Shown: piece after piece, positions 24,228-32,469 of the stretch
Layout of the letters: each line of letters starts with the position of its first letter
How positions within the stretch are numbered: the first letter of the stretch is position 1
Origin: an uncultured Dehalococcoidia bacterium
GTDB taxonomy: Bacteria > Chloroflexota > Dehalococcoidia > Lucifugimonadales > CATQGZ01
Direction: 5' to 3'
Assembly (NCBI GenBank): GCA_958295685.1
Contig: OY282365.1
Coordinates: forward strand, 496,001 to 560,000
Length of the DNA: 64,000 nucleotides
Notes under the pieces: generated by a model
What the model was told of the DNA's origin: nothing
Databases searched by the model: none
What the model saw: only the letters and a program-made list of their open reading frames with translations
Made by a program: the position numbers and the translations under genes

Positions 24228-24962
24228 ATGATCCGAACCATAGGGATTCACGGGGGCCAGGCATCCGAGAGGTCCGCGCACTGGACGCGGCCACTTGGGT
24301 TGCTCTACGCCAGTGCCGCGCTGATGGCCCTTACGCTCTACGCCGTCTTCTTCTGGGTCCCCACCGAGCTCAACCTTGGAGTGTCTCAGCGCATCTTCTA
24401 CTTCCACGTCCCTCTCGGCTGGATAGGGATGGTCTCGATCGTGATCGTGGCAGCCGCTTCCGTCATATACCTGGTGACCGGCAGAGACGGGTGGGATGCT
24501 CTGGAATACGCGGCCGCCGAGGTCGGCGTCGTGTTCGCCAGCCTGATCCTCGTAACAGGGGTCATCTGGGCCAGAGGCGACCTGGGGTGGTGGTGGACCT
24601 GGGACCCCAAGCTGACGACGACCCTGGTGCTGTGGTTCATATACGTCGGTTACCTGATGGTGAGGGCATACGCCCCCAGGGGTTCACAGGGGGCGAGGTT
24701 CGGCGCGGTCGTGGCCATATTCGGCGCGGTCGACGCACCCATAATCTACATGGCCACCGTCTGGTGGCGGACGGCACACCCGGAACTGAACACAGGCCCC
24801 CTGGCAGAGGACAGCGACGCGATCGGCTCGACCAGGATATACCTGGCCCTGCTCCTCTCGGTGGCCGCGTTCACCATCCTGTACGCCTACCTGCTGGTCG
24901 AGAGGTTCTCGCTGCGCCGCGCGGAGTATTCTGTGGATGAGGCACATCGCAATGCAATCTAG
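24228..24962 (+). CDS. ccmC: Heme export/attachment protein CcmC
   Basis: The 244-residue membrane protein carries the tryptophan-rich heme-handling motif as DLGWWWTWDPKLTTTLVLWFIYVGY, with flanking hydrophobic helices and conserved His (FYFHVPLG). CcmC passes heme to CcmE in system I cytochrome c maturation. ccmD and ccmE follow with overlaps. ccmA, ccmB and ccmF are not in the window; the ABC genes at 30-32 kb are of a different, DrrAB-like type. Confidence 0.9.
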   Translation: MIRTIGIHGGQASERSAHWTRPLGLLYASAALMALTLYAVFFWVPTELNLGVSQRIFYFHVPLGWIGMVSIVIVAAASVIYLVTGRDGWDALEYAAAEVGVVFASLILVTGVIWARGDLGWWWTWDPKLTTTLVLWFIYVGYLMVRAYAPRGSQGARFGAVVAIFGAVDAPIIYMATVWWRTAHPELNTGPLAEDSDAIGSTRIYLALLLSVAAFTILYAYLLVERFSLRRAEYSVDEAHRNAI

Positions 24963-25293
24963 CCGTCTCGCAGTCGCGCTGGCCTTGGCGCTGTGCGCCG
25001 CTCTCGCCGCGTCCGCGTATACGCCCCCTGTGTTCGCGTCGGAGAGCGCGCCGGTAGAGGTCGGCGGCCGGGGTCCGTCCCCACAGGCAGGCGTCGAGTC
25101 CGAGGGCGAGTCGGAACTGCCGTGGCTGTTCGCTGTCTTCTTCGTCACGTGGGCGGCCTTCTTTGGCTACGCGTTTGTGATGTCGAAACGACAGCGAGAA
25201 TTGAAGCGGGAGATAGATGCGCTCGTCAGGGCGCTGGCCCTGAGAGACGCCGAGAAGGACGAGACGAAGCCGGAGGACACCCCGATTGCCTGA
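24952..25293 (+). CDS. CcmD-like small membrane protein
   Basis: The ~113-residue product has an N-terminal signal-like hydrophobic stretch, then a single membrane helix LPWLFAVFFVTWAAFFGYAFV followed by a charged coiled tail (MSKRQRELKREIDALVRAL). That helix-plus-basic-tail layout is typical of CcmD, which stabilises CcmC-CcmE. It is longer than usual CcmD because of the extra N-terminal region. ATG 24952 has GAGG upstream; ATG 24937 is an alternative. It overlaps both neighbours. Confidence 0.75.
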   Translation: MQSSRLAVALALALCAALAASAYTPPVFASESAPVEVGGRGPSPQAGVESEGESELPWLFAVFFVTWAAFFGYAFVMSKRQRELKREIDALVRALALRDAEKDETKPEDTPIA

Positions 25294-25747
25294 GGACCGA
25301 TCGCGGCCCACTCCACGACCGATAGCCGCCGAGGGAGGCGTGCTATCGTCCAACCGGGGTAAGTTGCTCGTCGCTCTCGTCGTGCTGATAGGCGCGTTCG
25401 GATACCTTGCGGTCATGGCCTTCCAGAGCGCGACCGTCTACTACTACACCGTTGGAGAGCTCCGGGACCTGGGGGCCACCCAGGACGGAAGGACGGTGCG
25501 CGTGAGCGGCAAACTCGTTCAGGGGTCGTTCGATCGGAAGGACACCTCGACCCTGGCCCGCTTCGCTCTCACGGACGGCTCGGAGACTATGCAGGCAGCC
25601 CACGACGGCATACTGCCTGACCTCTTCTTCAACGAGCACTCGGAGATAATACTCGAAGGGAGCTACGGCTCGGACGGCGTGTTCGAGAGCCGGAACGTCA
25701 TCGTCAAATGTCCCTCGAAGTACGTCGCCGCCGAGGGAAGCGGGTAG
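25286..25747 (+). CDS. ccmE: Heme chaperone CcmE, CxxxY variant
   Basis: The 153-residue protein has one N-terminal membrane helix (about 26-46) and an OB-fold domain (VRVSGKLVQGSF, ARFALTDGSE, GILPDLFFNEHSEIILEG). The usual heme-binding His of HxxxY is replaced by Cys142 in CPSKY (Tyr146). This matches the CxxxY-type CcmE known from archaea and some Desulfovibrio-like bacteria. A TTG start overlaps the end of the ccmD-like gene. Confidence 0.88.
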   Translation: MPEDRSRPTPRPIAAEGGVLSSNRGKLLVALVVLIGAFGYLAVMAFQSATVYYYTVGELRDLGATQDGRTVRVSGKLVQGSFDRKDTSTLARFALTDGSETMQAAHDGILPDLFFNEHSEIILEGSYGSDGVFESRNVIVKCPSKYVAAEGSG

Positions 25748-25753
25748 GGGCGC

Positions 25754-27130
25754 CTACGAAAGGCCCTTCGGGAACAGGCTGACGTCCAGCGCCCTCTCGC
25801 ATCGGCGCGCGGCTCGAAGCAGTCCACGCTCTCCGAATACGCGCCCGGCCAGCTGCACACCCAGAGGCAGGCCCTCCTGGCTCAGCCCGCAGGGCAGCGT
25901 GATCATGGGGACGCCTGCCATTGTCCACGGCGCCTGGTAGCTCGGGTCTCCCGTCGTGCCGAGGTCGCGCGGCGCCGGGCCGTCGGCCGCCGTGGTGAGC
26001 AGCAGGTCGACGCCGGCCAGCGCCTTAGTCACCTCTCGAGTGAACTCTCTCCGCACCTGCTGCGCCTGGACGTAGGTCACGGCCGGCGTGAGAACTCCCA
26101 TCTCTATGACCCCGCGGACGAACGGCGAGTAGTCGTCCGGCCGGCGGCCGAAGTCCACCCTGTGGACGGCCGCGGTTTCGACGGCCATTATGGTCCGGTG
26201 GGCCCTCAGCGCCGCTTCGAAGTCGAAGCGGACGTCGACCTCTTCGACCTCGGCGCCACTCCGGGCCAGCTTCTCCGCCACCCCGAGAGTCGCAGCCCTG
26301 GCCTCCTCGCCGCAGGTCTCCAGGAAGAACCGACGCACCAGGCCCACTCTGGGCATGGGGTCGTCCTCTAGGCTCTCGACGTGGTCCGGGACCGGCCTGT
26401 CGGAAGATGCCGGGTCCGCGGGGTCGTAACCGGCCAGAACGTCGAGGATCAGTGCCGCGTCTTCCACGCTGCGGGTGAAGAAACCCACCGTGTCGAATGA
26501 GCAGGCGACCGGCGTCACGCCGTACCGGCTGACGCGGCCGAAGGTCGGCTTCATGCCAACGACGCCGTTGAAGGCTGCGGGCCTGATCACCGAGCCCGCC
26601 GTCTGCGACCCCAGCGCGGCTGGGAAGAGGCGAGCCGCCACCCCGACGGCCGAGCCGCTGCTGGAACCGCCCGGCGTATGGGCCTCGCTCCAGGGATTGC
26701 GAGTCGGGGACGGATCGCCGAGGGCGAGCTCGGTCGTGACAGACTTGCCCATGACTATGGCCCCGGCCTCCTTGAGACGGGAGACTGGCATAGAGTCGTA
26801 TGAGGCCACGAAGTCCGCGTAGAGCGGCGATCCTGCGGCGTTCGGGAAGCCCTCTGTATAGAAGATGTCCTTCACCGCGACCGGCACGCCGTGAAGCGGG
26901 CCCACGGGGCCGCCCTGCTTCAGGCGGCTCTCGGAGTCCCGGGCCGATTGCATAGCCTTGCCGTGGTCGAGCGAGGCCCAGACACGGAGAGCCGGGTCCA
27001 GAGCGTCGGAACGGGCCAGAAGCGACTCCATCAGATCGACAGGCGACAGCGACCCTGCCCTGATCGAAGACGCGGCCTCGGACACGCTCAGCGCGAAGTG
27101 TGCGGTGTTCACTCCATGCCTCCTGGACAA
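25754..27130 (-). CDS. Amidase signature family hydrolase
   Basis: The 458-residue enzyme has the Ser-cisSer-Lys triad: Lys87 in PVAVKDIF, the GGSSSGSAVG motif (cis-Ser about 157) and nucleophile Ser180 in GSQTAGSVIRPAAF. Overall features fit stand-alone amidases rather than GatA, since no gatB or gatC adjoins it. Substrate is unknown. It is convergent with ccmE, 6 bp apart, and is the last gene of a possible three-gene minus-strand run. Confidence 0.88.
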   Translation of the reverse strand: MSRRHGVNTAHFALSVSEAASSIRAGSLSPVDLMESLLARSDALDPALRVWASLDHGKAMQSARDSESRLKQGGPVGPLHGVPVAVKDIFYTEGFPNAAGSPLYADFVASYDSMPVSRLKEAGAIVMGKSVTTELALGDPSPTRNPWSEAHTPGGSSSGSAVGVAARLFPAALGSQTAGSVIRPAAFNGVVGMKPTFGRVSRYGVTPVACSFDTVGFFTRSVEDAALILDVLAGYDPADPASSDRPVPDHVESLEDDPMPRVGLVRRFFLETCGEEARAATLGVAEKLARSGAEVEEVDVRFDFEAALRAHRTIMAVETAAVHRVDFGRRPDDYSPFVRGVIEMGVLTPAVTYVQAQQVRREFTREVTKALAGVDLLLTTAADGPAPRDLGTTGDPSYQAPWTMAGVPMITLPCGLSQEGLPLGVQLAGRVFGERGLLRAARRCERALDVSLFPKGLS

Positions 27131-27137
27131 CGGCCCG

Positions 27138-28436
27138 TCACGGCTGAACGAACCTGTAGATATTTCCGTCGAATGAGAGGACGTACAGCTCCCCCGCGCG
27201 GTCCTCGGCGAACGAGGAGATGCGCGACACCGAGTCCGCGATCCGCACGTGCTCGGTCACCGCTTCGCCGTCGTATCTGAGTGCCCAGACCCTGCCGGAG
27301 CAGTAGTCGCCGTAGATGTATGCGCCGTATAGAGACGGCAGCAGGGAGCCCCGGTAGACGTAGCCTCCGGTTACGGAGCACCCGTCCTCGCGGCCGTACT
27401 CGGCGACGGGCGTTTCCAGACTGGTCCGGTCGCAGTCCTGGGCACGGAAGCAGTGCGCTCCCTCCATGACGTTCCAGCCGTAGTTCAGGCCGGGCCGTAT
27501 CACGTCCACCTCCTCGAACCTGTTCTGGCCGACGTCTGCGGCCCAGAGGTCGCCGGTGGCGCGGTCGAACGAGAAGCGCCAGGGATTGCGAAGGCCGTAG
27601 GCCCAAATCTCCGGTCGGGCGTCCTCACGCCCGACGAACGGGTTGTCGTCAGGCACCGAGTAGGCTCGGCCGGAGTCGGCCGCGCTCACGTCGATGCGCA
27701 GGATCGAGCCGAGGAGCGTGTCCACACTCTGACCGTTGCCGTGAGGGTCTCCTCCGCTCCCGCCGTCTCCCAGACCGACGTAGAGGTACCCGTCCGGCCC
27801 GAAGACGATCTGGCCGCCGTTGTGATTCGAGAAGGGCTGTGGAACCTCCAGCAGCGCCAGCTCGCTGCCGGGGTCGGCGCTGCGGTCGTCGGCGTTCGAC
27901 GAGAACCGCGAGACCACCGAACGCCTCGGTCTCGACGCCGAATAGTAGACGTAGAAATAGCCGTTGGCAGTGTACTCAGGGTCGAACGCGAGGCCGAGCA
28001 GACCCTCCTCCTCGCCCTCGGCGCTCACCCTGTCCCTGATGTCGAGGAACACCTCGGACGACTCGGCTCCCGGATCGTTCGGGAACGAGACGATACGGCC
28101 GGGTTGCAGCGCCACGTAGAGCCGGTCGGAGCCGTCTTCGGGATAGGCCATGTCCACCATGCGCGAGTGCGACAGCACGGGAAAAGCGGGCTCTAGGGCC
28201 ATCACAGTCAGAGGAGTCTGCGTCGGCATCTCCTCGGCGGCGGTCTGGGTGACCGACGACGCGGGACGAGTCGGCGTCGGCGCCGGTTCCGCCGGGACGG
28301 CCGCGGCGGCGGCGCCCGGGGTGGAGACCGAGGGCCTGGCGGGCGAGTCGCCCCCGCACGCGGCCAGCGCCGCAAGCAGCGCGACGGCTCCGATGGTCCT
28401 GCTCATGAGGCCCCTGAACCAGATACGCTTGACCAT
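27138..28436 (-). CDS. PQQ-dependent sugar dehydrogenase-like (GSDH family) lipoprotein
   Basis: The 432-residue product has a lipobox (ALAACG, Cys27) and a Thr/Pro linker, then a beta-propeller. Motifs such as EEGLLGLAFDPEY, NHNGGQIVFGPDGYLYVGLGDGGSGGDP, YGLRNPWRFSFD and ADVGQNRFEEVD are typical of soluble glucose/sorbosone dehydrogenase-like proteins. It is probably exported and membrane anchored. Actual cofactor and substrate are unproven. It lies 7 bp from the downstream amidase and 7 bp from the upstream dehydrogenase. Confidence 0.88.
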   Translation of the reverse strand: MVKRIWFRGLMSRTIGAVALLAALAACGGDSPARPSVSTPGAAAAAVPAEPAPTPTRPASSVTQTAAEEMPTQTPLTVMALEPAFPVLSHSRMVDMAYPEDGSDRLYVALQPGRIVSFPNDPGAESSEVFLDIRDRVSAEGEEEGLLGLAFDPEYTANGYFYVYYSASRPRRSVVSRFSSNADDRSADPGSELALLEVPQPFSNHNGGQIVFGPDGYLYVGLGDGGSGGDPHGNGQSVDTLLGSILRIDVSAADSGRAYSVPDDNPFVGREDARPEIWAYGLRNPWRFSFDRATGDLWAADVGQNRFEEVDVIRPGLNYGWNVMEGAHCFRAQDCDRTSLETPVAEYGREDGCSVTGGYVYRGSLLPSLYGAYIYGDYCSGRVWALRYDGEAVTEHVRIADSVSRISSFAEDRAGELYVLSFDGNIYRFVQP

Positions 28437-28443
28437 GCCGGAG

Positions 28444-29556
28444 TCAGGACGCCTGAGACCGGGCCGCTCTCCTGAGTCTCGGCGCGGAGAGTTCTGAGCA
28501 GATGCCCTCGAACCACTCGACGACCTCTGTGTGCAGAGGGATGCCGCAGGCCCTTCTCCGCTTCTCCTCCTCGAACTCGGATATGCCGGGGTAGATTACG
28601 CGGCTGTGGCCGGGCGCGGGTTTGGTGTCCCTCAGCTCCCGGAGCATCCTGTCCATGTTGTCCTTGAAGAGGTCGACATCCGTGAACGACGCGATGTCGT
28701 AGGCCGCGAAGCTGTGCCTGTTGCCGTGAGGGGTCCGGTCGGTGATCATGTCGGGCAGGTCTCCGGCAAGCATGGTCGCTAGGACCTCTCCCATGAGGGC
28801 CAGCCCGAAGCCCTTGTGCGAGCCCTGCTCGCGCGTGCCGCCCAAGTGTGTTTGATGGTACTCGCCGCGTTCGCGGGGCGCGGTCTCCTCGGTGGTAACG
28901 GCGCCGTCCAGGTCGGCGATCCAGCCCGGCGCGATGGGAGAGCCGAGCCTCCTGGCGAGCGACAGCTTGTTGCCCGCGATAGCCGTGGTCGCGGCGTCGA
29001 AGAGCAGGGCAGGCTCGTTTCTCGCCGGGGCCGCGATAGCGATCGGGTTGGTCCCAAGCCTCGTCTCCGCCCCGAACGGCGGCACGGCCGCCCGGCCGGC
29101 CGCCGTGTAGCACACTCCGACCATGTCCTCCGCTGCCGCGATGCTGGCGTGGTGGCCGATGGCGCCCGAGTGGCCGGAGTTGAAGACGACGACCGTCCCG
29201 ACGCCGACCCGGCGGGCCTTCTCCATGGCCATCCGCATGAGCCTGGGCCCCAGAATGGTCACCAGCCCGTTGTCGGCGTCCACCGTGGCCGTCCCAGGAG
29301 ACTCGCGCACGATCCGTACGTTCGGCCTGGGGTTGAGGTCGCCGCTGGTGTACTGCTCCATGTATACCCGGAGCATGTTCGACACCCCGTGGGTCTCCAC
29401 GCCGCGCAGGTCGCTCCTCACCAGCGTTTCGGCGCCCTCGGCGGCGTCCCCGCGGGAAACGCCGACCTTCTCGAACAGCGCCGTCACCGTCTCGCGCAGG
29501 GAGTCGTGGTCTATCAGAATCTGCTGCTCTGTCGGAACCCTGAAACGCTCGAGCAT
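28444..29556 (-). CDS. Malate/L-lactate/ureidoglycolate dehydrogenase (Ldh_2 family)
   Basis: The 370-residue protein shows the family pattern: SDLRGVETHGVSNM near residue 50, NSGHSGAIGHHASIAA with the catalytic His, GTNPIAIAAPA, and GSHKGFGLALMGEVLA. These NAD(P)-dependent oxidoreductases act on 2-hydroxyacids or related compounds, and specificity cannot be read from sequence. It heads the run to the PQQ-type lipoprotein and amidase, with 7-bp gaps. Confidence 0.9.
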   Translation of the reverse strand: MLERFRVPTEQQILIDHDSLRETVTALFEKVGVSRGDAAEGAETLVRSDLRGVETHGVSNMLRVYMEQYTSGDLNPRPNVRIVRESPGTATVDADNGLVTILGPRLMRMAMEKARRVGVGTVVVFNSGHSGAIGHHASIAAAEDMVGVCYTAAGRAAVPPFGAETRLGTNPIAIAAPARNEPALLFDAATTAIAGNKLSLARRLGSPIAPGWIADLDGAVTTEETAPRERGEYHQTHLGGTREQGSHKGFGLALMGEVLATMLAGDLPDMITDRTPHGNRHSFAAYDIASFTDVDLFKDNMDRMLRELRDTKPAPGHSRVIYPGISEFEEEKRRRACGIPLHTEVVEWFEGICSELSAPRLRRAARSQAS

Positions 29557-29697
29557 GTGTCTCCCTCAAGTGATGTTGGCCTGGAGATTCTATCACGGGC
29601 GGGTGGGGAGCGCGGGCGCCGGTGACGCGATGCCTTGCTCCTGACGGTCCCCCTGAGTGGTATACTTAAAATTAGCCTGAGGCGGGACGGGGCTTCC

Positions 29698-29937
29698 ATG
29701 ACACGACTGACGATGTACGGGGCCATGTGGTGCGGTGACACCAGGATGGCTAGGCGCGTCCTCGACGAGAGGGCCGTCCCATATGAGTGGGTCGACGTCG
29801 ACACGGATGCGAAAGGCCGCGCTTACGTCAGGGAAGTGAGCGACGGCATGAGCATCATTCCGGTGCTGGTCTTCGAAGGCGGAGACGTGCTCGTGGAGCC
29901 GTCCGAGTCCGAGTTGACCGGGAAGCTGGACGGCTGA
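29698..29937 (+). CDS. Glutaredoxin-like monothiol protein
   Basis: The 79-residue thioredoxin-fold protein starts MTRLTMYGAMWCGDTRMARR. The active site is CGDT, with a single Cys, as in small mycoredoxin/glutaredoxin-like proteins, and the cis-Pro is in SIIPVLVFEGG. The ATG at 29698 is preferred over an upstream in-frame TTG because the domain begins there. A possible -10 TATACT lies at 29661-29666 without a good -35 box. Confidence 0.82.
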   Translation: MTRLTMYGAMWCGDTRMARRVLDERAVPYEWVDVDTDAKGRAYVREVSDGMSIIPVLVFEGGDVLVEPSESELTGKLDG

Positions 29938-30051
29938 GCGGGCGCCTCGGGGGCTGTCGGGCCGCTGCCAGAGCCCGAGCTCGACCCGACGCGCGCTGTC
30001 AGGCTTGGCCTCCTGTCATGAAGACCGCGCATTACGCCGCCGCCCGACAGG

Positions 30052-31086
30052 ATGAAAGGATTCGAATTGCCTGACGAAAACATGGTTGAAGTGGGGGACC
30101 TGGTAAAGATATACCCGGGCGGCACCCGGGCCGTCTCGAACATCGACTTCAGCGTGAGCAAAGGGGATTTCTTCGGCTTCCTCGGCCCCAACGGCGCGGG
30201 CAAGACCACCACGATGAAGATACTCGCCACCCTGCTGAAGAAGACGTCGGGCGTGGTGACCGTCGCGGGCCGTGACGTCGACTCCGAGCCGAAGGCCGTG
30301 CGCCGGAGCATCGGGTTCGCCATGCAGGAGGTGGGTCTGGACGACCTGGCCGCGGGCAGGGATTTCCTGCGGCTCCAGGGCGTGCTGTACGGCCTCTCCG
30401 CGCGAGAGTCCCGGCGCCGCGCCGACGACCTGCTCGAACTGGTCGGGCTGACGTCCGTGGCCGGCCGCAGGGTGGGCACGTACTCCGGCGGCATGAGGCG
30501 GCGCGTCGACCTCGCGGGCGCGCTCATGCACAGCCCGGACCTGCTCTTCCTCGACGAGCCGACGGTTGGCCTCGATCCACAGAGCCGGCTGACCATGTGG
30601 GAGCACCTGGACAATCTGAACGCCGGAGGCGTGACCATTCTGCTCACCACGCAGATGATGGAGGAGGCCGACCGCCTGTGCCGGAGTATTGCCATCATCG
30701 ACCAGGGCCGCATCGTCGCCGAGGGCTCGCCGCAGTCGCTCAAGGCTGACGTGGGCGGCGACGTCGTGCAGGTCGTCCTCGAAGGCGCCGATGACGCCCT
30801 GTACGCGAAGGCGGAGGATGCGCTCCGGCAGCGCGCCCGCGTCGACGCGGTCAACAGAGCCGACCACGGCTTGGCCGTCACCGTGAAGGACGGGAGCGCC
30901 GCAGTGCCGGCTATCGTCGGGCTGCTCCACGACGACGGCATCCCGGTTGCCAACCTCTCGGTGGCCCGACCCTCACTCGACGACGTGTTCCTCAAGCACA
31001 CCGGGCGCACCATCCGGGTGGAGGAGGCGACCGGCGACGAGGTCGGCGAGATGATGCGCCCACTTATGGGCCTGAAGAAGAGGTAG
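30052..31086 (+). CDS. ABC-2 type exporter ATPase (DrrA-like)
   Basis: The 344-residue ATPase has Walker A GPNGAGKTTT, signature YSGGMRRRVDLA, Walker B LLFLDEPTVGLDP and switch LTTQMMEEAD, with a C-terminal extension (PSLDDVFLKHTGR) characteristic of the daunorubicin-exporter DrrA group. It is 5 bp before its permease partner. Substrate could be a drug, lipid or polysaccharide. ATG 30082 is an alternative start. Confidence 0.93.
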   Translation: MKGFELPDENMVEVGDLVKIYPGGTRAVSNIDFSVSKGDFFGFLGPNGAGKTTTMKILATLLKKTSGVVTVAGRDVDSEPKAVRRSIGFAMQEVGLDDLAAGRDFLRLQGVLYGLSARESRRRADDLLELVGLTSVAGRRVGTYSGGMRRRVDLAGALMHSPDLLFLDEPTVGLDPQSRLTMWEHLDNLNAGGVTILLTTQMMEEADRLCRSIAIIDQGRIVAEGSPQSLKADVGGDVVQVVLEGADDALYAKAEDALRQRARVDAVNRADHGLAVTVKDGSAAVPAIVGLLHDDGIPVANLSVARPSLDDVFLKHTGRTIRVEEATGDEVGEMMRPLMGLKKR

Positions 31087-31091
31087 ACCGA

Positions 31092-31856
31092 ATGACCGTT
31101 GCCAGAGAGACCTACTTCATCTACGTTCGGAACCTCAGGGCCTGGATGGCTCAGCCGGCCCTGGTGATCTCGACGGTCACGTTCTCCCTGTTCATGTTCC
31201 TGTTCTTCGGAGCTCCGCTCAGCGGCATGACCGCCATACCGGGCTTCCCTTCGGACGACTACCAGGCCTATATCACAGGCATGGTCATCGTCATGGCCGT
31301 GGTCTTCAACGGCTCCGACGTCGCCTTTTCGCTCCTCACGGACATGCTGTCCGGCTACTTCGACAAGCTGCTGCTGGCGCCGGTGAACCGCTTCTCCATC
31401 CTGATGGGCACGCTGCTCATGTCCGGAACGCGGGCGATGATTCAGGTGCTCGGCATAATGGTCATGGCCGCCATCCTCGGCGTGAGGTTCGAGGGCGGCC
31501 TCCTGGGGCTGCTGGCCATACTCGCGGCGGCCACCACTTTCGGAATCGCCACGGCCTGTCTCGGACTCATCATCGCGCTGAAGACCAAGAGCGTGCAGGT
31601 GACTCAGAACAGCTGGCTGCTCTTCATGCCGCTCGCGTTCCTGACCACGGCGTTCATGCCCAGAGACCTGCTGACCGGATGGTTCAAGGTCGCAGTCATG
31701 CTGAACCCTGTCGACTACGTGATGGTCGGCGTTCGGACCATCGTCATCGAGGGCTGGAATTGGGACTCGATACTGCCGGGGTTCTGGGTGCTGGTCGTCA
31801 CGACCGTGATCATGCTGACCGCGGCGACTTGGGCCTACCGCAGGGAGACCGCGTAG
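31092..31856 (+). CDS. ABC-2 type exporter permease (DrrB-like)
   Basis: The 254-residue membrane protein has about six hydrophobic segments and the ABC-2 features of DrrB (MVIVMAVVFNGSDVAFSLLTDMLSGYFDKLLLAPVNR, then NPVDYVMVGVRTIV). It forms an exporter with the preceding ATPase. Confidence 0.92.
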   Translation: MTVARETYFIYVRNLRAWMAQPALVISTVTFSLFMFLFFGAPLSGMTAIPGFPSDDYQAYITGMVIVMAVVFNGSDVAFSLLTDMLSGYFDKLLLAPVNRFSILMGTLLMSGTRAMIQVLGIMVMAAILGVRFEGGLLGLLAILAAATTFGIATACLGLIIALKTKSVQVTQNSWLLFMPLAFLTTAFMPRDLLTGWFKVAVMLNPVDYVMVGVRTIVIEGWNWDSILPGFWVLVVTTVIMLTAATWAYRRETA

Positions 31857-31890
31857 GCCCTGTCTTCCGGTCGGGCGGCCCTCTGCGACT

Positions 31891-32421
31891 CTACCGGGCC
31901 AGCAGGATGCGCAGCACTTCGGGCGCGGCCATCGCGGCGCGTTCACGCAGCGCATCGGGGTTCAGGCTCCCGAGGGGATGCGGCACGACCACGAAGGGGT
32001 AGTCGGGGATGCCGGCCAGCCTCGACATTGCCCTGGCGCTCGAGATGAACGGCTCGGTGCAGATGACTCCGGTCGGGATTCCTTTCTTCTCCAGCTCGAT
32101 CCCGTCGTGCACACTGCACGATGAGCAGGAGCCTCAGTCCCCTGACGCGGTGATCACCACGTCGCATCGATCGGCGAGCTCCGCCATGATGTCCTGGGGG
32201 CACGGTCTCGACGCGTTGCCCTTGTCGACCGACACCACTCTGTCGAACTCGTACGTGTCCGCCAGCACGTCGTGGACCATCCGGAGCATCGCGTCGGCGT
32301 TGCGCTTGCCGTTGGAAAGCAGGCCGAGGGAGCTTCCGTTCAGGGTCATGGGGCGCGGCGCCAGCACGGCCTCCTGAGGTATCGATTCCTGGGTTGGGTC
32401 AAGTACTTCGAGTCTGGTCAC
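31891..32421 (-). CDS. UGSC-family selenoprotein with in-frame UGA (selenocysteine 96)
   Basis: From the GTG at 32421 the minus frame runs 95 codons to a TGA at 32136-32134 and then continues open in the same frame for 80 codons. The sequence across it is VVITASGD-U-GSCSSCS, giving the U-G-S-C motif that names this family. Many relatives have Cys in place of Sec. The downstream part HDGIELEKKGIPTGVICTEPF fits the family. Total length is 176 residues. GGAGG lies upstream of the start. A short hairpin follows the UGA. It is the second gene after its usual partner at 32470-33501. The biochemical role is unknown, presumably thiol/selenol redox. Confidence 0.88.
32105..32121 (-). promoter_or_regulatory. 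Candidate bacterial SECIS hairpin
   Basis: A perfect 7-bp stem TCGTGCA/TGCACGA with a GTG apical loop begins 12 nt after the UGA; the loop is 19 nt downstream. This fits the general bacterial SECIS rule (loop 16-37 nt after UGA, G in the first two loop positions). Confidence 0.6.
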
Positions 32422-32469
32422 GTGTGCCGCCTCCGTCTCTCGGAATCCCGTGGTTCGGGTCTCGCTATT

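Noticed and set aside
30052..31856. ccmA-ccmB for the nearby cytochrome c maturation genes
   Set aside because: The ATPase has a DrrA-type C-terminal extension and the permease is ABC-2/DrrB-like, so they are not CcmAB.
29823..31955. 710-codon open frame on the minus strand
   Set aside because: It lies opposite the DrrA/DrrB-like ABC genes and has low-complexity Ser/Arg-rich sequence with no domain pattern.
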